From contig DBHR01000080.1 in NCBI GenBank assembly GCA_002296225.1, forward strand, positions 11,044 to 75,043: a stretch of DNA of 64,000 nt, given 5' to 3'. Within the stretch, counting starts at the first letter, position 1. Every line of letters starts with the position of its first letter. The notes under the pieces were generated by a model. The model ran no database searches, had not been told where the DNA came from, and saw nothing but the letters and a program-made list of their open reading frames with translations. Source of the DNA: Acidobacteria bacterium UBA823 (GTDB taxonomy: Bacteria; Acidobacteriota; Vicinamibacteria; Vicinamibacterales; UBA823). Positions 44,825 through 54,705 of the stretch are shown in pieces. The position numbers were made by a program, and so were the translations under genes.

Positions 44825-46138
44825 GTGAACGATGTGTCGAAAATCACACCTGCACAAGGCAAGTTGGGAATACTACTGGTCGGCCTCGGCGCCGTCAGTA
44901 CGACTTTCATTGCCGGCGTCCACGCCGTCCGTAGAGGGCTTGCTGCGCCCATCGGTTCTTTGACGCAGATGGGGACGGTTCGGCTTGGCAAGCGGACCGA
45001 CGACCGCTCTCCGCTCATCAAGGATTTCGTGCCACTCGCCTCGCTCGACGACCTCGTGTTCGGAGCTTGGGACATCTTCGAAGACGACTGCTATGAGGCG
45101 GCGCGTACGGCTGGTGTGATCGGAGCAGACATGTTGGGTCAGCTAAAGGATGAGCTCTCGGCGATTAAGCCGTGGCCTGCTGTCTTCGACCGCCGCTACG
45201 TCAAACGGCTTGACGGCCCAAATCTCAAAGAAGGTCCGACCAAGCGCCACCTAGCCGAACAAGTGCGCGCCGACATTCAGCAGTTCAAGCAAGCTAACAG
45301 CGTCGACCGACTCGTTATGGTCTGGTGCGGGAGCACCGAGGTCTTTATGACCGCAGGCGACGCTCACGCGTCGCTCGCGGCGTTTGAACGCGCACTCGAC
45401 GAGAATGACCCATCCGTGCCCTCCAGTATGGTTTACGCCTATGCAGCGTTGAAGGAAGGCATACCGTTCGCGAACGCTGCGCCAAACCTGACCGTCGACA
45501 CGTCAGCAATGCTCGAGTTAGCTGCGGAGACCGGGTCGCCGCTTGCCGGCAAGGATTTGAAGACCGGCCAGACGCTCATCAAGACGATCGTGGCACCCGG
45601 GCTGAAGGCCAGGTTGCTCGGTGTGTCGGGTTGGTATTCAACAAATATTCTTGGAAACCGGGACGGCGAGGTGCTAGACGATCCCGAATCGTTCAAGACG
45701 AAGGAAGAGAGCAAGAAGTCGGTACTCGACTACATTTTTCAGCCCAAGTTGTACCCGTCGCTCTACGACGACCTGTGTCACGTCGTGCGCATCAACTACT
45801 ACCCACCGCGTGGTGACAACAAGGAAGGTTGGGACAACGTCGATCTGTTTGGTTGGCTTGGCTATCCAATGCAGCTCAAGATTAATTTCCTTTGCCGGGA
45901 TAGTGTGTTGGCGGCGCCGATCGTTCTCGATGTCGCGTTATTTTTGGATCTCGCGCAACGCGCTGGGATGAGCGGCACTCAGGAGTGGCTGTCGTTCTAC
46001 TTTAAAAGCCCGATGCACGCCCCCGAGGTCTATCCAGAACACGACCTATTCATACAGCTAATGAAACTGAAGAACACCCTGCGGTATCTTCGGGGTGAGG
46101 AACTGATCACGCACCTCGGCCTCGAATACTACGATTGA
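44825..46138 (+). CDS. ino1: Inositol-3-phosphate synthase
   Basis: The 437-residue NAD-dependent synthase turns glucose 6-phosphate into myo-inositol 3-phosphate. It has the nucleotide-binding loop G-I-L-L-V-G-L-G-A-V-S near the N-terminus and the family blocks NLTVDTSAMLELAAETGSPLAGKDLKTGQT, STNILGNRDGEVL and YYPPRGDNKEGWDNVDLFGW. GTG 44825 is used as the start. This enzyme is typical of actinobacteria and archaea but also occurs in Acidobacteria and others. It is followed 127 bp later by acs. Confidence 0.92.
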   Translation: MNDVSKITPAQGKLGILLVGLGAVSTTFIAGVHAVRRGLAAPIGSLTQMGTVRLGKRTDDRSPLIKDFVPLASLDDLVFGAWDIFEDDCYEAARTAGVIGADMLGQLKDELSAIKPWPAVFDRRYVKRLDGPNLKEGPTKRHLAEQVRADIQQFKQANSVDRLVMVWCGSTEVFMTAGDAHASLAAFERALDENDPSVPSSMVYAYAALKEGIPFANAAPNLTVDTSAMLELAAETGSPLAGKDLKTGQTLIKTIVAPGLKARLLGVSGWYSTNILGNRDGEVLDDPESFKTKEESKKSVLDYIFQPKLYPSLYDDLCHVVRINYYPPRGDNKEGWDNVDLFGWLGYPMQLKINFLCRDSVLAAPIVLDVALFLDLAQRAGMSGTQEWLSFYFKSPMHAPEVYPEHDLFIQLMKLKNTLRYLRGEELITHLGLEYYD

Positions 46139-46265
46139 GCGCGGTCGCGCCACCGATGTCCAAGCCTCTGCTGCCGTTAGCCTGGGCGTTGACGTCTCGG
46201 TTTACCACTAGATGAGTCGGCCCTAATCTCCGGTGCCCCCGGAGGAAGCGGCCGGAGAAGATTCA

Positions 46266-48239
46266 ATGGCCAAGACCCCACACCCCAAGCCACAGGAAAT
46301 CGAGGCGCTCCTTGACGAGCGACGTACATTCGCGCCGCCCGAGGCGTTCCGTGATTCTGCGAACGTGTCCGATTCCGGAATCTACGATCGTGCGGCGGCG
46401 GATCCCGAGGCATTCTGGGAGAGTTTCGCCCATGAACTTGAGTGGATCGAGCCGTGGAGGAAGGTGCTCGAGTGGGAGCCGCCAAGCGCCAAGTGGTTCG
46501 TCGGCGGCAAGATCAATGCTAGCGTCAACTGCATCGATCGCCACGTTCGCACCGCCCGGCGCAACAAGGCAGCGCTCATTTGGGAAGGCGAGCCTGGCGA
46601 CCGCCGGACTCTGACTTACTTCGACTTGTACCGCGAGGTTAATGCCTTTGCCGGCGGGCTGAAGTCGCTCGGCGTGCGGCGCGGCGACCGAGTGGCGCTC
46701 TACATGCCTCTCGTGCCGGAATTGGCGATCGCCATGCTGGCTTGCGCGCGGATCGGCGCCGTGCACAGCGTCGTATTCGGTGGCTTCAGTGCCGAGTCGC
46801 TGCGCGACCGGATCAATGATGCGGAAGCCGTCGTACTCGTGACGGCCGACGGCGGCTATCGCCGTGGGCAGGTCGTGCCTCTGAAACAGATGGCTGATGA
46901 TGCCCTGCGTGAAACACCATCCATCAGGCACGTTGTGGTCGTGCGGCGCCAGGCACACGACCCGCTTCCAGTGACGATGCAGCGGGACCGTGACCATTGG
47001 TATCACGAACTGCTAGCGAAGGCACCGCTGACCTGCGAGCCAGAAGCGATGGACTCCGAGGACCTGCTTTACATCCTCTATACGTCTGGCACCACCGGAA
47101 AGCCGAAGGGAATCGTTCACACCACTGGCGGCTATCTTGTCGGGACCTATGCCACGACGAAATGGGTCTTCGATCTGAAAGAGGACGATGTTTACTGGTG
47201 CACCGCCGATATCGGCTGGGTGACCGGTCATAGCTATCTGGTCTACGGCCCGCTCGCCAACGGCGCGACCGCCGTTATGTACGAAGGTGCGCCAGACTGG
47301 CCCGCGCCGGACCGGCTCTGGGAGGTCGTCGAGCGCTACGGTGTTTCTATCTTCTACACGGCACCGACAGCAGTCCGGGCGTTCATGCGGTGGGGAACAG
47401 AATGGCCGGCGAAGCGGGACCTATCAAGCTTGCGTTTGTTGGGGTCGGTGGGAGAGCCGATCAATCCGGAAGCTTGGATTTGGTACCACGAGCATATCGG
47501 TCGGAAGGGTTGCCCGATCGTGGATACGTGGTGGCAGACCGAGACCGGTGCCATTCTAATCACTCCGCTCCCTGGACTGACGACACTCAAACCCGGGTCG
47601 GCCACGCGTCCGTTCCCAGGCGTTATCGCAGAGATTCGGACCGCTGACGGTCAGAGGGTGGATGAAGGTGGCGGATTACTCGCCATTACCAAGCCATGGC
47701 CGTCGATGCTACGCGGGGTCTACGGCGACCCGGATCGGTTCGTTAAGCAATACTGGAGCCAGTGGACTGACGGTGCGTACTTCACAGGTGACGGTGCCAA
47801 GTTGGATGCTGATGGCTACTTTTGGCTGCTCGGCCGGGTGGACGACGTACTTAACGTCGCTGGTCATCGGATCGGCACGATGGAAGTCGAGAGCGCGCTG
47901 GTCGATCACCCGGATGTGACTGAAGCGGCCGTCGTTGGACGGACCCACGAGATCAAAGGGCAGGCGGTTGCTGCTTTTGTCACAGTCCACGAGGGTGTGT
48001 CTACCTCTGACGGTCTAGTTGAACAGCTCAAGGCGCACGTGGTGAAGAAAATCGGTGCGATCGCCAGGCCCGATCTAATCCTGTTTGCTTCCGACCTACC
48101 GAAGACCCGCTCGGGCAAGATCATGCGGCGACTCCTGCGCGACATCGCGGACGGCAAGACGCCTGGCGACACGACGACGCTCGCCGACCCAGCAATCGTG
48201 GCCAAGCTCAAGGACGAGTACGCGGACGAGGAAGACTAG
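46266..48239 (+). CDS. acs: Acetyl-CoA synthetase
   Basis: The AMP-forming enzyme is 657 residues long from ATG 46266, which has GGAGAAG upstream. The family signature is Y-T-S-G-T-T-G-K-P-K-G; the C-terminal hinge and P-K-T-R-S-G-K-I-M-R-R, with the Lys that is reversibly acetylated in acetyl-CoA synthetases, are present. It activates acetate to acetyl-CoA in the cytoplasm. The ACS N-terminal extension is complete (PEAFRDSANVSD). Confidence 0.95.
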   Translation: MAKTPHPKPQEIEALLDERRTFAPPEAFRDSANVSDSGIYDRAAADPEAFWESFAHELEWIEPWRKVLEWEPPSAKWFVGGKINASVNCIDRHVRTARRNKAALIWEGEPGDRRTLTYFDLYREVNAFAGGLKSLGVRRGDRVALYMPLVPELAIAMLACARIGAVHSVVFGGFSAESLRDRINDAEAVVLVTADGGYRRGQVVPLKQMADDALRETPSIRHVVVVRRQAHDPLPVTMQRDRDHWYHELLAKAPLTCEPEAMDSEDLLYILYTSGTTGKPKGIVHTTGGYLVGTYATTKWVFDLKEDDVYWCTADIGWVTGHSYLVYGPLANGATAVMYEGAPDWPAPDRLWEVVERYGVSIFYTAPTAVRAFMRWGTEWPAKRDLSSLRLLGSVGEPINPEAWIWYHEHIGRKGCPIVDTWWQTETGAILITPLPGLTTLKPGSATRPFPGVIAEIRTADGQRVDEGGGLLAITKPWPSMLRGVYGDPDRFVKQYWSQWTDGAYFTGDGAKLDADGYFWLLGRVDDVLNVAGHRIGTMEVESALVDHPDVTEAAVVGRTHEIKGQAVAAFVTVHEGVSTSDGLVEQLKAHVVKKIGAIARPDLILFASDLPKTRSGKIMRRLLRDIADGKTPGDTTTLADPAIVAKLKDEYADEED

Positions 48240-48466
48240 GTGGCCTGGTCAGGCGTCTTTTAGTCTTTGGCTTGAGAGACTGTCAGCGATTCTAGGGTCG
48301 GTCCAGTATCAGAGCTGAGAGCCCGTCGACTAGGCTTCGGTTGCACTGTTGTCCAATAGTCAGAGGCAGTCGTGGTCGCCAGCGCCGACCATGGTCGGGA
48401 GCCAACCGAACTCCAGGAGTTGCCTAGTCTTACTTGCCGGGGTACGTGACGGCGGCGCTGTCGACA

Positions 48467-50032
48467 TTACTCGAAGCCGACTTCGCGGTGTTCCCCGAAG
48501 ACTGCACGGAGAGAGTCGGTGATCTCGCCGACCGTCGATCCCGCCTCGACCGCATCGATGATCGGCGGAAGAAGGTTTGCTTTGCCCCGAGCCGTGGCAC
48601 CGACGGTGTTGAGGGCGGCTCGGGATCGGGCCTCATCCCGGTGCGCACGGTGACGACGTACACGTTCGATTTGCGCTCCCTCGATGGCGGGATCAACCCG
48701 CAGGCCGGTGATGGCAGTTGCGCTGTCGTCAATGAAGTGATTGACGCCCACGACCACCTGCTCGCCGCGGTCAATTGCCAGTTGCTCCCGGTACGCGGCC
48801 TCGTGAATCTCGCGTTGCACGAAGCCTGCTTCGATCGCGGCCAGGGTGCCGCCCTGTTCGTCGATCGTTGCCAACATCGCGCGAGCTTCAGCCTCGATTG
48901 CCGATGTCCGTTGTTCGATGGCGTATGACCCGGCGACCGGGTCCACTGTGTTCGCGATGCCAGTTTCCGAGGCGAGAATCTGCTGAGTACGAAGCGCCAA
49001 ACGCGCGGAGTCCTCAGTGGGGAGACCCAGCGCCTCGTCCCGGCCATTGCAGTGGAGCGATTGGGTGCCCCCGAGTACTGCCGCGATCGCTTGCAGGGCG
49101 ACGCGCACGGCATTATTGTCTGGCTGTTGGGCGGTCAATGTGCTGCCCGCTGTCTGCGTGTGGAACCGCAGGTGCTGAGCGGCTGGATTTGTTACGCTGA
49201 ACCGGTCGCGCATGAGGCGCGCCCAGAGACGACGGGCCGCGCGAAACTTTGCCACCTCTTCCAGAACGTTGTTATGTGCGGCGAAAAAGAACGAGAGCCG
49301 TTGTCCGAACTGGTTCACGTCCAATCCTTCCGCCATGGCAGCCTCCACGTACGAGATCGCATTGGCGAAGGTGAACGCCACTTCTTGGGCTGCCGTCGAA
49401 CCGGCTTCACGGATGTGATAACCGCTTACTGAGATCGCGTGCCAACGAGGCAGTTCTTTCGTGCAGTAGGCGAAAATGTCAGTAACGATTCGCAGCGCGG
49501 CCCGTGGCGGAAAGATGTAAGTGCCGCGGGCGACGTACTCCTTGAGGATATCGTTTTGCACTGTGCCGCCAAGCGCGCTGGCAGGCACGCCCCGCCGGCG
49601 AGCCAGCGCCACGTACAACGCGAGCAAGATGCACGCCGTTGCATTAATCGTCATTGACGAAGTCACTTGGTTAAGCGGGATGCCGTCGAAGAGGTCGGCC
49701 ATATCGTCGAGTGAATCGATCGCCACGCCGACACGTCCTACTTCGCCGGCCGCGAGTGGATGATCAGAGTCGTAACCCATCTGCGTTGGCAAGTCGAATG
49801 CCACGCTGAGGCCCGTAACGCCCTGTTCGAGGAGGTACCGGTAGCGTAGGTTGGATTCGACGGCGGTGCCGAATCCGGCGTACTGGCGCATGGTCCAGAG
49901 GCGTCGTCGATACATGTCGTCATGGATCCCTCGCGTAAACGGAAACTTACCGGGCGCGCCGAGATCGCGGTCGGGATCCCAATCCGCTAGATCGTCGTAT
50001 CGAACCGCCGACGTGGCCATGATGCGTTGCAT
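48467..50032 (-). CDS. mcmA1: Methylmalonyl-CoA mutase, alpha (substrate-binding) subunit
   Basis: The protein, 521 residues, is the substrate-binding TIM barrel of B12-dependent acyl-CoA mutases without the C-terminal cobalamin domain, which must be encoded by another gene. Typical parts are FDLPTQMGYDSDHPLAAGEVGRVGVAIDS, NDILKEYVARGTYIFPP and SISGYHIREAG-like VSGYHIREAG. The Q-Y-A-G-F-G segment holds the Tyr typical of methylmalonyl-CoA mutase, rather than Phe (isobutyryl-CoA mutase) or Ile (hydroxyisobutyryl-CoA mutase). It probably converts methylmalonyl-CoA and succinyl-CoA. No B12-domain or meaB gene is nearby in this window. The spacer 48240-48466 has no visible gene. Confidence 0.9.
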   Translation of the reverse strand: MQRIMATSAVRYDDLADWDPDRDLGAPGKFPFTRGIHDDMYRRRLWTMRQYAGFGTAVESNLRYRYLLEQGVTGLSVAFDLPTQMGYDSDHPLAAGEVGRVGVAIDSLDDMADLFDGIPLNQVTSSMTINATACILLALYVALARRRGVPASALGGTVQNDILKEYVARGTYIFPPRAALRIVTDIFAYCTKELPRWHAISVSGYHIREAGSTAAQEVAFTFANAISYVEAAMAEGLDVNQFGQRLSFFFAAHNNVLEEVAKFRAARRLWARLMRDRFSVTNPAAQHLRFHTQTAGSTLTAQQPDNNAVRVALQAIAAVLGGTQSLHCNGRDEALGLPTEDSARLALRTQQILASETGIANTVDPVAGSYAIEQRTSAIEAEARAMLATIDEQGGTLAAIEAGFVQREIHEAAYREQLAIDRGEQVVVGVNHFIDDSATAITGLRVDPAIEGAQIERVRRHRAHRDEARSRAALNTVGATARGKANLLPPIIDAVEAGSTVGEITDSLRAVFGEHREVGFE

Positions 50033-50161
50033 TGTAATGTAGGTAACACGGTAGCTATACGATCATGTCAGCGCCCGTATGCGCCTCGTCTTGACACTCC
50101 CGGATCGCGCATTTAGAATGCGCTCGGTTCGTTGAGACCTCACCCAAGGAGGGTTTTCAGT

Positions 50162-50479
50162 ATGGACGAAGTCGTCAATCGACTCGCACGGGAGTTGGCC
50201 GAAGCCATTGCCGTAGCCGCAGCCACCGATCCTAAGGTGGAAGCTTGCCGTGAGAAGTCCCGTGCGGCAGGTTACGAGATGCGGGTATCCCTCGAAGCGA
50301 CGATCGGTTTCGCGACCCGGCCCAATGTTACCGCGGTTGCCAAGGTCAGCACGGCTCGCGACGCGGCGCCCCGCCAGGGAACGGAGATCAGCGCCACCGA
50401 CCGTCGGTTCCTTCGCTCGTTGCGGATTGCGGTTGACGAAGCCCCAGAGAACAACGGGGAGGACGGGGTCATCCACTGA
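50162..50479 (+). CDS. Small conserved-looking hypothetical protein
   Basis: The protein has 105 residues, no signal peptide and no membrane helix. A strong AAGGAGGG ribosome-binding site lies 6 bases upstream of ATG 50162 and supports that it is real. It starts with a helix-rich segment (DEVVNRLARELAEAIAVAAA) and ends acidic (EAPENNGEDG). I do not recognise a family. It lies between the divergent mutase and convergent gpmI, so it is transcribed alone. Confidence 0.75.
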   Translation: MDEVVNRLARELAEAIAVAAATDPKVEACREKSRAAGYEMRVSLEATIGFATRPNVTAVAKVSTARDAAPRQGTEISATDRRFLRSLRIAVDEAPENNGEDGVIH

Positions 50480-50492
50480 GTTGATTAGTACG

Positions 50493-52040
50493 TCAGCGCG
50501 GGACCCGCAGATCGTGTCCGGTCATCTCCGCCGTTGGCTTGATGCCCAACAGTGCGAGCAGCGTTGGCGCCACATCGCGTAACGATCCGTCACGTAGTTG
50601 CCACTCGCGTCCCTCCCCGCCGTCGATCAAAACAAGCGGTACGGTGTTCATGGTGTGCGCGGTGTGGGGGCACTGACGCTCGACATTCCACAGCAGCTCC
50701 GCGTTGCCGTGATCGGCGGTCAGGACGACCGTCCCGCCAGCGGCCTGGACAGCCGTGACGATCCGGCCGAGACAGCCGTCCAGCGTGCTGACCGCGCCAA
50801 TCGTCGCGTCGAGTTTCCCGGTATGGCCGACCATGTCCGCGTTCGCGAAATTGCAGATGATGACTCGGTGCCGCCCCGCCTCGATATCCTGCACGAGCTG
50901 GTCGGTGATGCCGAGCGCGCTCATCTCGGGCTGCAAGTCGTAGGTTGGGACCCGAGGCGACGGTATCAGGATACGGTCCTCTCCGGCGTAGGGTCGCTCC
51001 TCCCCCGTGTTGAAGAAATAGGTCACGTGCGCGTATTTCTCGGTTTCCGCCAGGCGGAGGTTGGTCACGCTGTGGCTTGCTAATACTTGGGCTAGATTGT
51101 TCGAAAATTCCTGCGGCGGAAATAACGCCGGCAGTCCAAATGTTGCGTCATACTCTGTCAACGTGGTGCAGTGGAGCCGTGGGTGTCGGCGTCTCACAAA
51201 CCCGTCGAAATCCGAAAAGGCCAGCGCGCGTGTCAACTGACGGACGCGATCCGCTCTGAAGTTGAAGAGGATTACGGAATCCTCTTCTTCCATTCGGCCG
51301 ATCTGGCGGTTGTCGGCGTCGACGAGAACCGCAGGTTCGATGAATTCATCGGTGACACCTTCAGCGTAAGACGACGCCAATAGATCGGTTGAGAAGCGAG
51401 CGCTTGGTGCTTTGCCAGAAACGATGGCTTCGTAAGCACGCTTCGTTCGCGGCCAGCGCCGGTCGCGGTCCATTGCAAAGTACCGACCGCAGACGCTAGC
51501 GATTCGTCCGACGCCCATGCGGTCCATCGTCCGTTCCAGTACTGCCAAGTATTCCACGCCCGCGTTGGGTGGCGTGTCCCTCCCGTCGGTAATGGCGTGC
51601 ACGAACACGCGCTTTACATCTAGGCTGGAGGCTCGCTTGAGTAGGGCATCCAGATGGCGCTGATGGCTGTGGACTCCGCCGTCGGATACGAGTCCGATCA
51701 GGTGAAGCGCATGATGATCCGCGCACCGGCCGATCGCCGCGTTTAAGGTCGCGTTCGTAGCGAATGCCCCGTCTCGGATCGCGGAGTCGATACGGCTAAT
51801 ATCCTGGTAGACGACGCGCCCGGCCCCAAGATTCATATGGCCCACTTCGGAATTGCCCATCTGATTGGCAGGAAGTCCAACGGCTTCACCGCTCGCAACC
51901 AGTGAGGCATGTGGAAACCGGTCGCGCAGTTCGTCGTAGATTGGCGTGTTGGCCAGCGCTACGGCATTGTGCTCGCGCGCTGTCCTGAGGCCCCAGCCAT
52001 CAAATATGACCAGGACGAGCGGCGATAGTTGAGTGGGCAT
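50493..52040 (-). CDS. gpmI: 2,3-bisphosphoglycerate-independent phosphoglycerate mutase
   Basis: The 515-residue enzyme interconverts 3- and 2-phosphoglycerate in glycolysis. It has an alkaline-phosphatase-like catalytic part with V-I-F-D-G-W-G and M-G-N-S-E-V-G-H (catalytic Ser), and the metal ligands in TADHGNAE and FANADMVGHTG. ATG 52040 fits the family start; an in-frame ATG at 52067 would overlap eno by 8 bases. It directly follows eno, making a two-gene glycolytic operon. Confidence 0.93.
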   Translation of the reverse strand: MPTQLSPLVLVIFDGWGLRTAREHNAVALANTPIYDELRDRFPHASLVASGEAVGLPANQMGNSEVGHMNLGAGRVVYQDISRIDSAIRDGAFATNATLNAAIGRCADHHALHLIGLVSDGGVHSHQRHLDALLKRASSLDVKRVFVHAITDGRDTPPNAGVEYLAVLERTMDRMGVGRIASVCGRYFAMDRDRRWPRTKRAYEAIVSGKAPSARFSTDLLASSYAEGVTDEFIEPAVLVDADNRQIGRMEEEDSVILFNFRADRVRQLTRALAFSDFDGFVRRRHPRLHCTTLTEYDATFGLPALFPPQEFSNNLAQVLASHSVTNLRLAETEKYAHVTYFFNTGEERPYAGEDRILIPSPRVPTYDLQPEMSALGITDQLVQDIEAGRHRVIICNFANADMVGHTGKLDATIGAVSTLDGCLGRIVTAVQAAGGTVVLTADHGNAELLWNVERQCPHTAHTMNTVPLVLIDGGEGREWQLRDGSLRDVAPTLLALLGIKPTAEMTGHDLRVPR

Positions 52041-52059
52041 ATCGAGTGCGACGGCGCGG

Positions 52060-53367
52060 TTACGCACCTAGGTGTTTAAGCGCGGAGCGGCCAGCATATC
52101 GGCTCGAGCCGACGCTGGTTTCAATTCGTAACAGTTGGTTGTACTTAGCAACCCGATCTGTGCGACAAGCCGAACCGGTTTTGATTTGACCTGCAGCAGT
52201 CGCCACTACGAGGTCAGCGATCGTTGTGTCCTCAGTTTCCCCAGAGCGATGCGAGACGATCGATGCATAGCCCGCAGACTTTGCCATCGCCATCGCCTGG
52301 AACGTTTCGGTCAGCGTGCCGATCTGATTCAGCTTGACCAGAAGCGCGTTTCCGACGCCCTCCGCGATCCCGCGCTCGAGGATTGCCGGGTTCGTCACAA
52401 AGACGTCGTCACCGACCAACTGGACTCGGTCTCCCAGCTCGCGTGTCAGAAGCTGCCAGCCTGCCCAATCTTGTTCTGAGAGGCCGTCTTCGATCGAGGC
52501 GATCGGATACTCGGTAATCCAGTCGCGGTAAAGGGCCACGAGTTCTTCGGCTGACTTCGTGCCTCCACCCGACTTCTTTAGTGTGTAGCGGTCTGGCGAA
52601 GCCTCATCCCACAGTTCGCTCGCTGCTATGTCGAGTGCGAGGTAAATGTCTCGGCCCGCGGTGAATCCGGCTTCGGTGATTGCTTCGAGAACGAGATCGA
52701 CCGCCTCCCGATTCGACTGCAGATTGGGTACGAAGCCGCCCTCGTCGCCGACGCCGGTGGCGAGGCCTCGCCGCTTGAGTCCGCCCCGAAGCGCTTGGAA
52801 GATCTCGCTACCGGCGCGGAGTGCATCCGCGAACGTCGAGACGCCGACCGGCATCACCATGAACTCTTGAAAATCGACGTTCGTGTCGGCGTGCGCACCT
52901 CCGTTGAGGATGTTCATCATCGGTACGGGCAGAAGCGGCGAAGTGTCGGCCCCGTGGTGAAACAAGGATGCCAGATGGGCGTAGAGTGGCAGGCCGGCGT
53001 GCGTGGCGGACGCCTTCGCCGCTGCCAAGGAGACGCCAAGGATGGCGTTTGCCCCGAGGCGACTCTTATTGGGTGTGCCGTCCAATTCGATCAGGCGCCG
53101 ATCGAGTGCAGCCTGGTCTAGTTCTGCGCCGGTGAAGGCCGTGGCGATTTCACCGTTGATGTGACCGACGGCTCGCAGCACGCCCTTGCCGCGGTATCGA
53201 CTAGTGTCGTCGTCGCGTAACTCGACCGCTTCCCGGATTCCCGTGGAGGCACCCGAGGGCACCGCAGCCCTACCCATCGCACCATCTTTGAGCGTGACGT
53301 CAACTTCGACGGTGGGATTTCCCCGCGAATCTAAGATCTCCCGGCCGATCACTTGTTTGATATGCAC
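52060..53367 (-). CDS. eno: Enolase
   Basis: The protein of 435 residues has the typical start GREILDSRGNPTVEVDV and the catalytic blocks MMNILNGGAHADTNVDFQEF, EDGLSEQDWAGW and SHRSGETEDTTIADL. It makes phosphoenolpyruvate from 2-phosphoglycerate and binds Mg2+ through Asp and Glu residues. It starts at ATG 53367 and is followed by gpmI, giving the glycolytic pair. The upstream gene on the other strand begins after 53.4 kb. Confidence 0.97.
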   Translation of the reverse strand: MHIKQVIGREILDSRGNPTVEVDVTLKDGAMGRAAVPSGASTGIREAVELRDDDTSRYRGKGVLRAVGHINGEIATAFTGAELDQAALDRRLIELDGTPNKSRLGANAILGVSLAAAKASATHAGLPLYAHLASLFHHGADTSPLLPVPMMNILNGGAHADTNVDFQEFMVMPVGVSTFADALRAGSEIFQALRGGLKRRGLATGVGDEGGFVPNLQSNREAVDLVLEAITEAGFTAGRDIYLALDIAASELWDEASPDRYTLKKSGGGTKSAEELVALYRDWITEYPIASIEDGLSEQDWAGWQLLTRELGDRVQLVGDDVFVTNPAILERGIAEGVGNALLVKLNQIGTLTETFQAMAMAKSAGYASIVSHRSGETEDTTIADLVVATAAGQIKTGSACRTDRVAKYNQLLRIETSVGSSRYAGRSALKHLGA

Positions 53368-53530
53368 GAGTTTGCTCGAAGAAGTGGTAGCGCCGAAAGC
53401 CTGGTTCAGCCGCGGCCGTGAACGTGGCGGGCGGAATCATATCACGCGAACTGGATGTCTTCAGTGGCTGCCAGATGGCAAAACACCAGCAGAATCATGG
53501 GTTTGGCTTGCCTCGCCAGGGTTGCCTATC

Positions 53531-54685
53531 TTGGCTGGCTCCCTGTACACTTCCAGAGGTTTGTCGCGACAATTCCTTGGTAGTCGGAAAGCCCGTGCGC
53601 TGTTCGCAAGCCGTCACGGAGCGACCCTGCGGGTCGTCACGCTGGGCGTGAGCCTGTTCGCTGCGGCGGTTACCGTATTTGCCCAGACCGCCGGCCAGGA
53701 TGCGCCGCTGGCGCCCGAGCCGAGCCTCACTGAGGCGGAGAACGCGGAGGGGTTGAGACTGCTCGGGCTGATGGACGCCGCGCTTTCTAGGGAACCAGTA
53801 CCCTCCGACATTCGTACCGATTTGAGCTGGCACTTCATTAGGACCCGGGATGGGCAGGTCTACGTGCCCTTCACCCTCAAACTCGATCCAGAGACGGTCG
53901 GCCAGTCGGTGACGATCGGCGTTCGGTTGGTGCCGATGGGCATGGTACTGATGCCGCCAGCTGCGCCCGAACCGGGTGAAACGGGGGCGGAACGGACACC
54001 GGTGGAGCCACCGTCCTATCCCTTCGAGGACCTTCACTTTGTCAACCTGCAGCCTTCCCAGAGCGGCGACTATATCGTCCGACGCGCACTCATGGCTCGA
54101 CCGGGTTCTTACGATCTCTACATCGGAATCAAGGATTCGGAGCAGGTGGAGACGCTGTCGGAGGAGACCAGGCGAGGTGTGGTCAAGCGCACGGTGAACG
54201 TGCCTGACTTGTGGGATGGTCGGTTAACGACAAGCTCGGTCATCGTCCTTGAGGGACAGTGGGAAGAGATTCCCGTGCCGCTCTCACCTGCCCAGCAGCG
54301 TTCCAATCCGTATTCGTTCGGTGGTATGCGGCTCGTGCCACGAGATGGGCTGCAGTACGAGAAGACCGAGACGCTCTCGTTTCTGTTCTTCATCAACAAT
54401 TCGCAGCTTGTCGAGGATAAGCCGAATGTCACGGTCGAGTACAATTTTTATCAGCGGCTCGTCGGTGGCGAGCAGTTTTTCAACCGCTCGGAGCCGCAGA
54501 CTCTTAGCGCCGAGACATTACCGAAATTTTTCAATGTAGCGGCGGGATACCCGTTATCGGCAGGCCAGAACGTTCCCCTCAGCACATTTCCGGAGGGGGT
54601 GTTCCGACTAGAGATCGAGATCACTGATAACGAGGCAGCGACCTCGATCTCGCGCGAGGTGAATTTTAGCATCGTCGGATCCTGA
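53531..54685 (+). CDS. Exported protein of unknown function
   Basis: The frame has no clear start: TTG 53531 is my choice (an AGGG site about 9 bases upstream), and TTG 53522 is an alternative; the frame is also open upstream, but that part lies opposite eno and is not coding. This gives about 384 residues with a signal peptide whose hydrophobic part is LRVVTLGVSLFAAAVTVFAQ, followed by a beta-rich extracytoplasmic body (for example LSWHFIRTRDGQVYVPFTLKL). I recognise no family, although the layout resembles acidobacterial exported proteins found beside VWA-domain genes. It lies 20 bp before the gene at 54706. Confidence 0.75.
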   Translation: MAGSLYTSRGLSRQFLGSRKARALFASRHGATLRVVTLGVSLFAAAVTVFAQTAGQDAPLAPEPSLTEAENAEGLRLLGLMDAALSREPVPSDIRTDLSWHFIRTRDGQVYVPFTLKLDPETVGQSVTIGVRLVPMGMVLMPPAAPEPGETGAERTPVEPPSYPFEDLHFVNLQPSQSGDYIVRRALMARPGSYDLYIGIKDSEQVETLSEETRRGVVKRTVNVPDLWDGRLTTSSVIVLEGQWEEIPVPLSPAQQRSNPYSFGGMRLVPRDGLQYEKTETLSFLFFINNSQLVEDKPNVTVEYNFYQRLVGGEQFFNRSEPQTLSAETLPKFFNVAAGYPLSAGQNVPLSTFPEGVFRLEIEITDNEAATSISREVNFSIVGS

Positions 54686-54705
54686 AGACATCAACCAGAG
54701 GAACG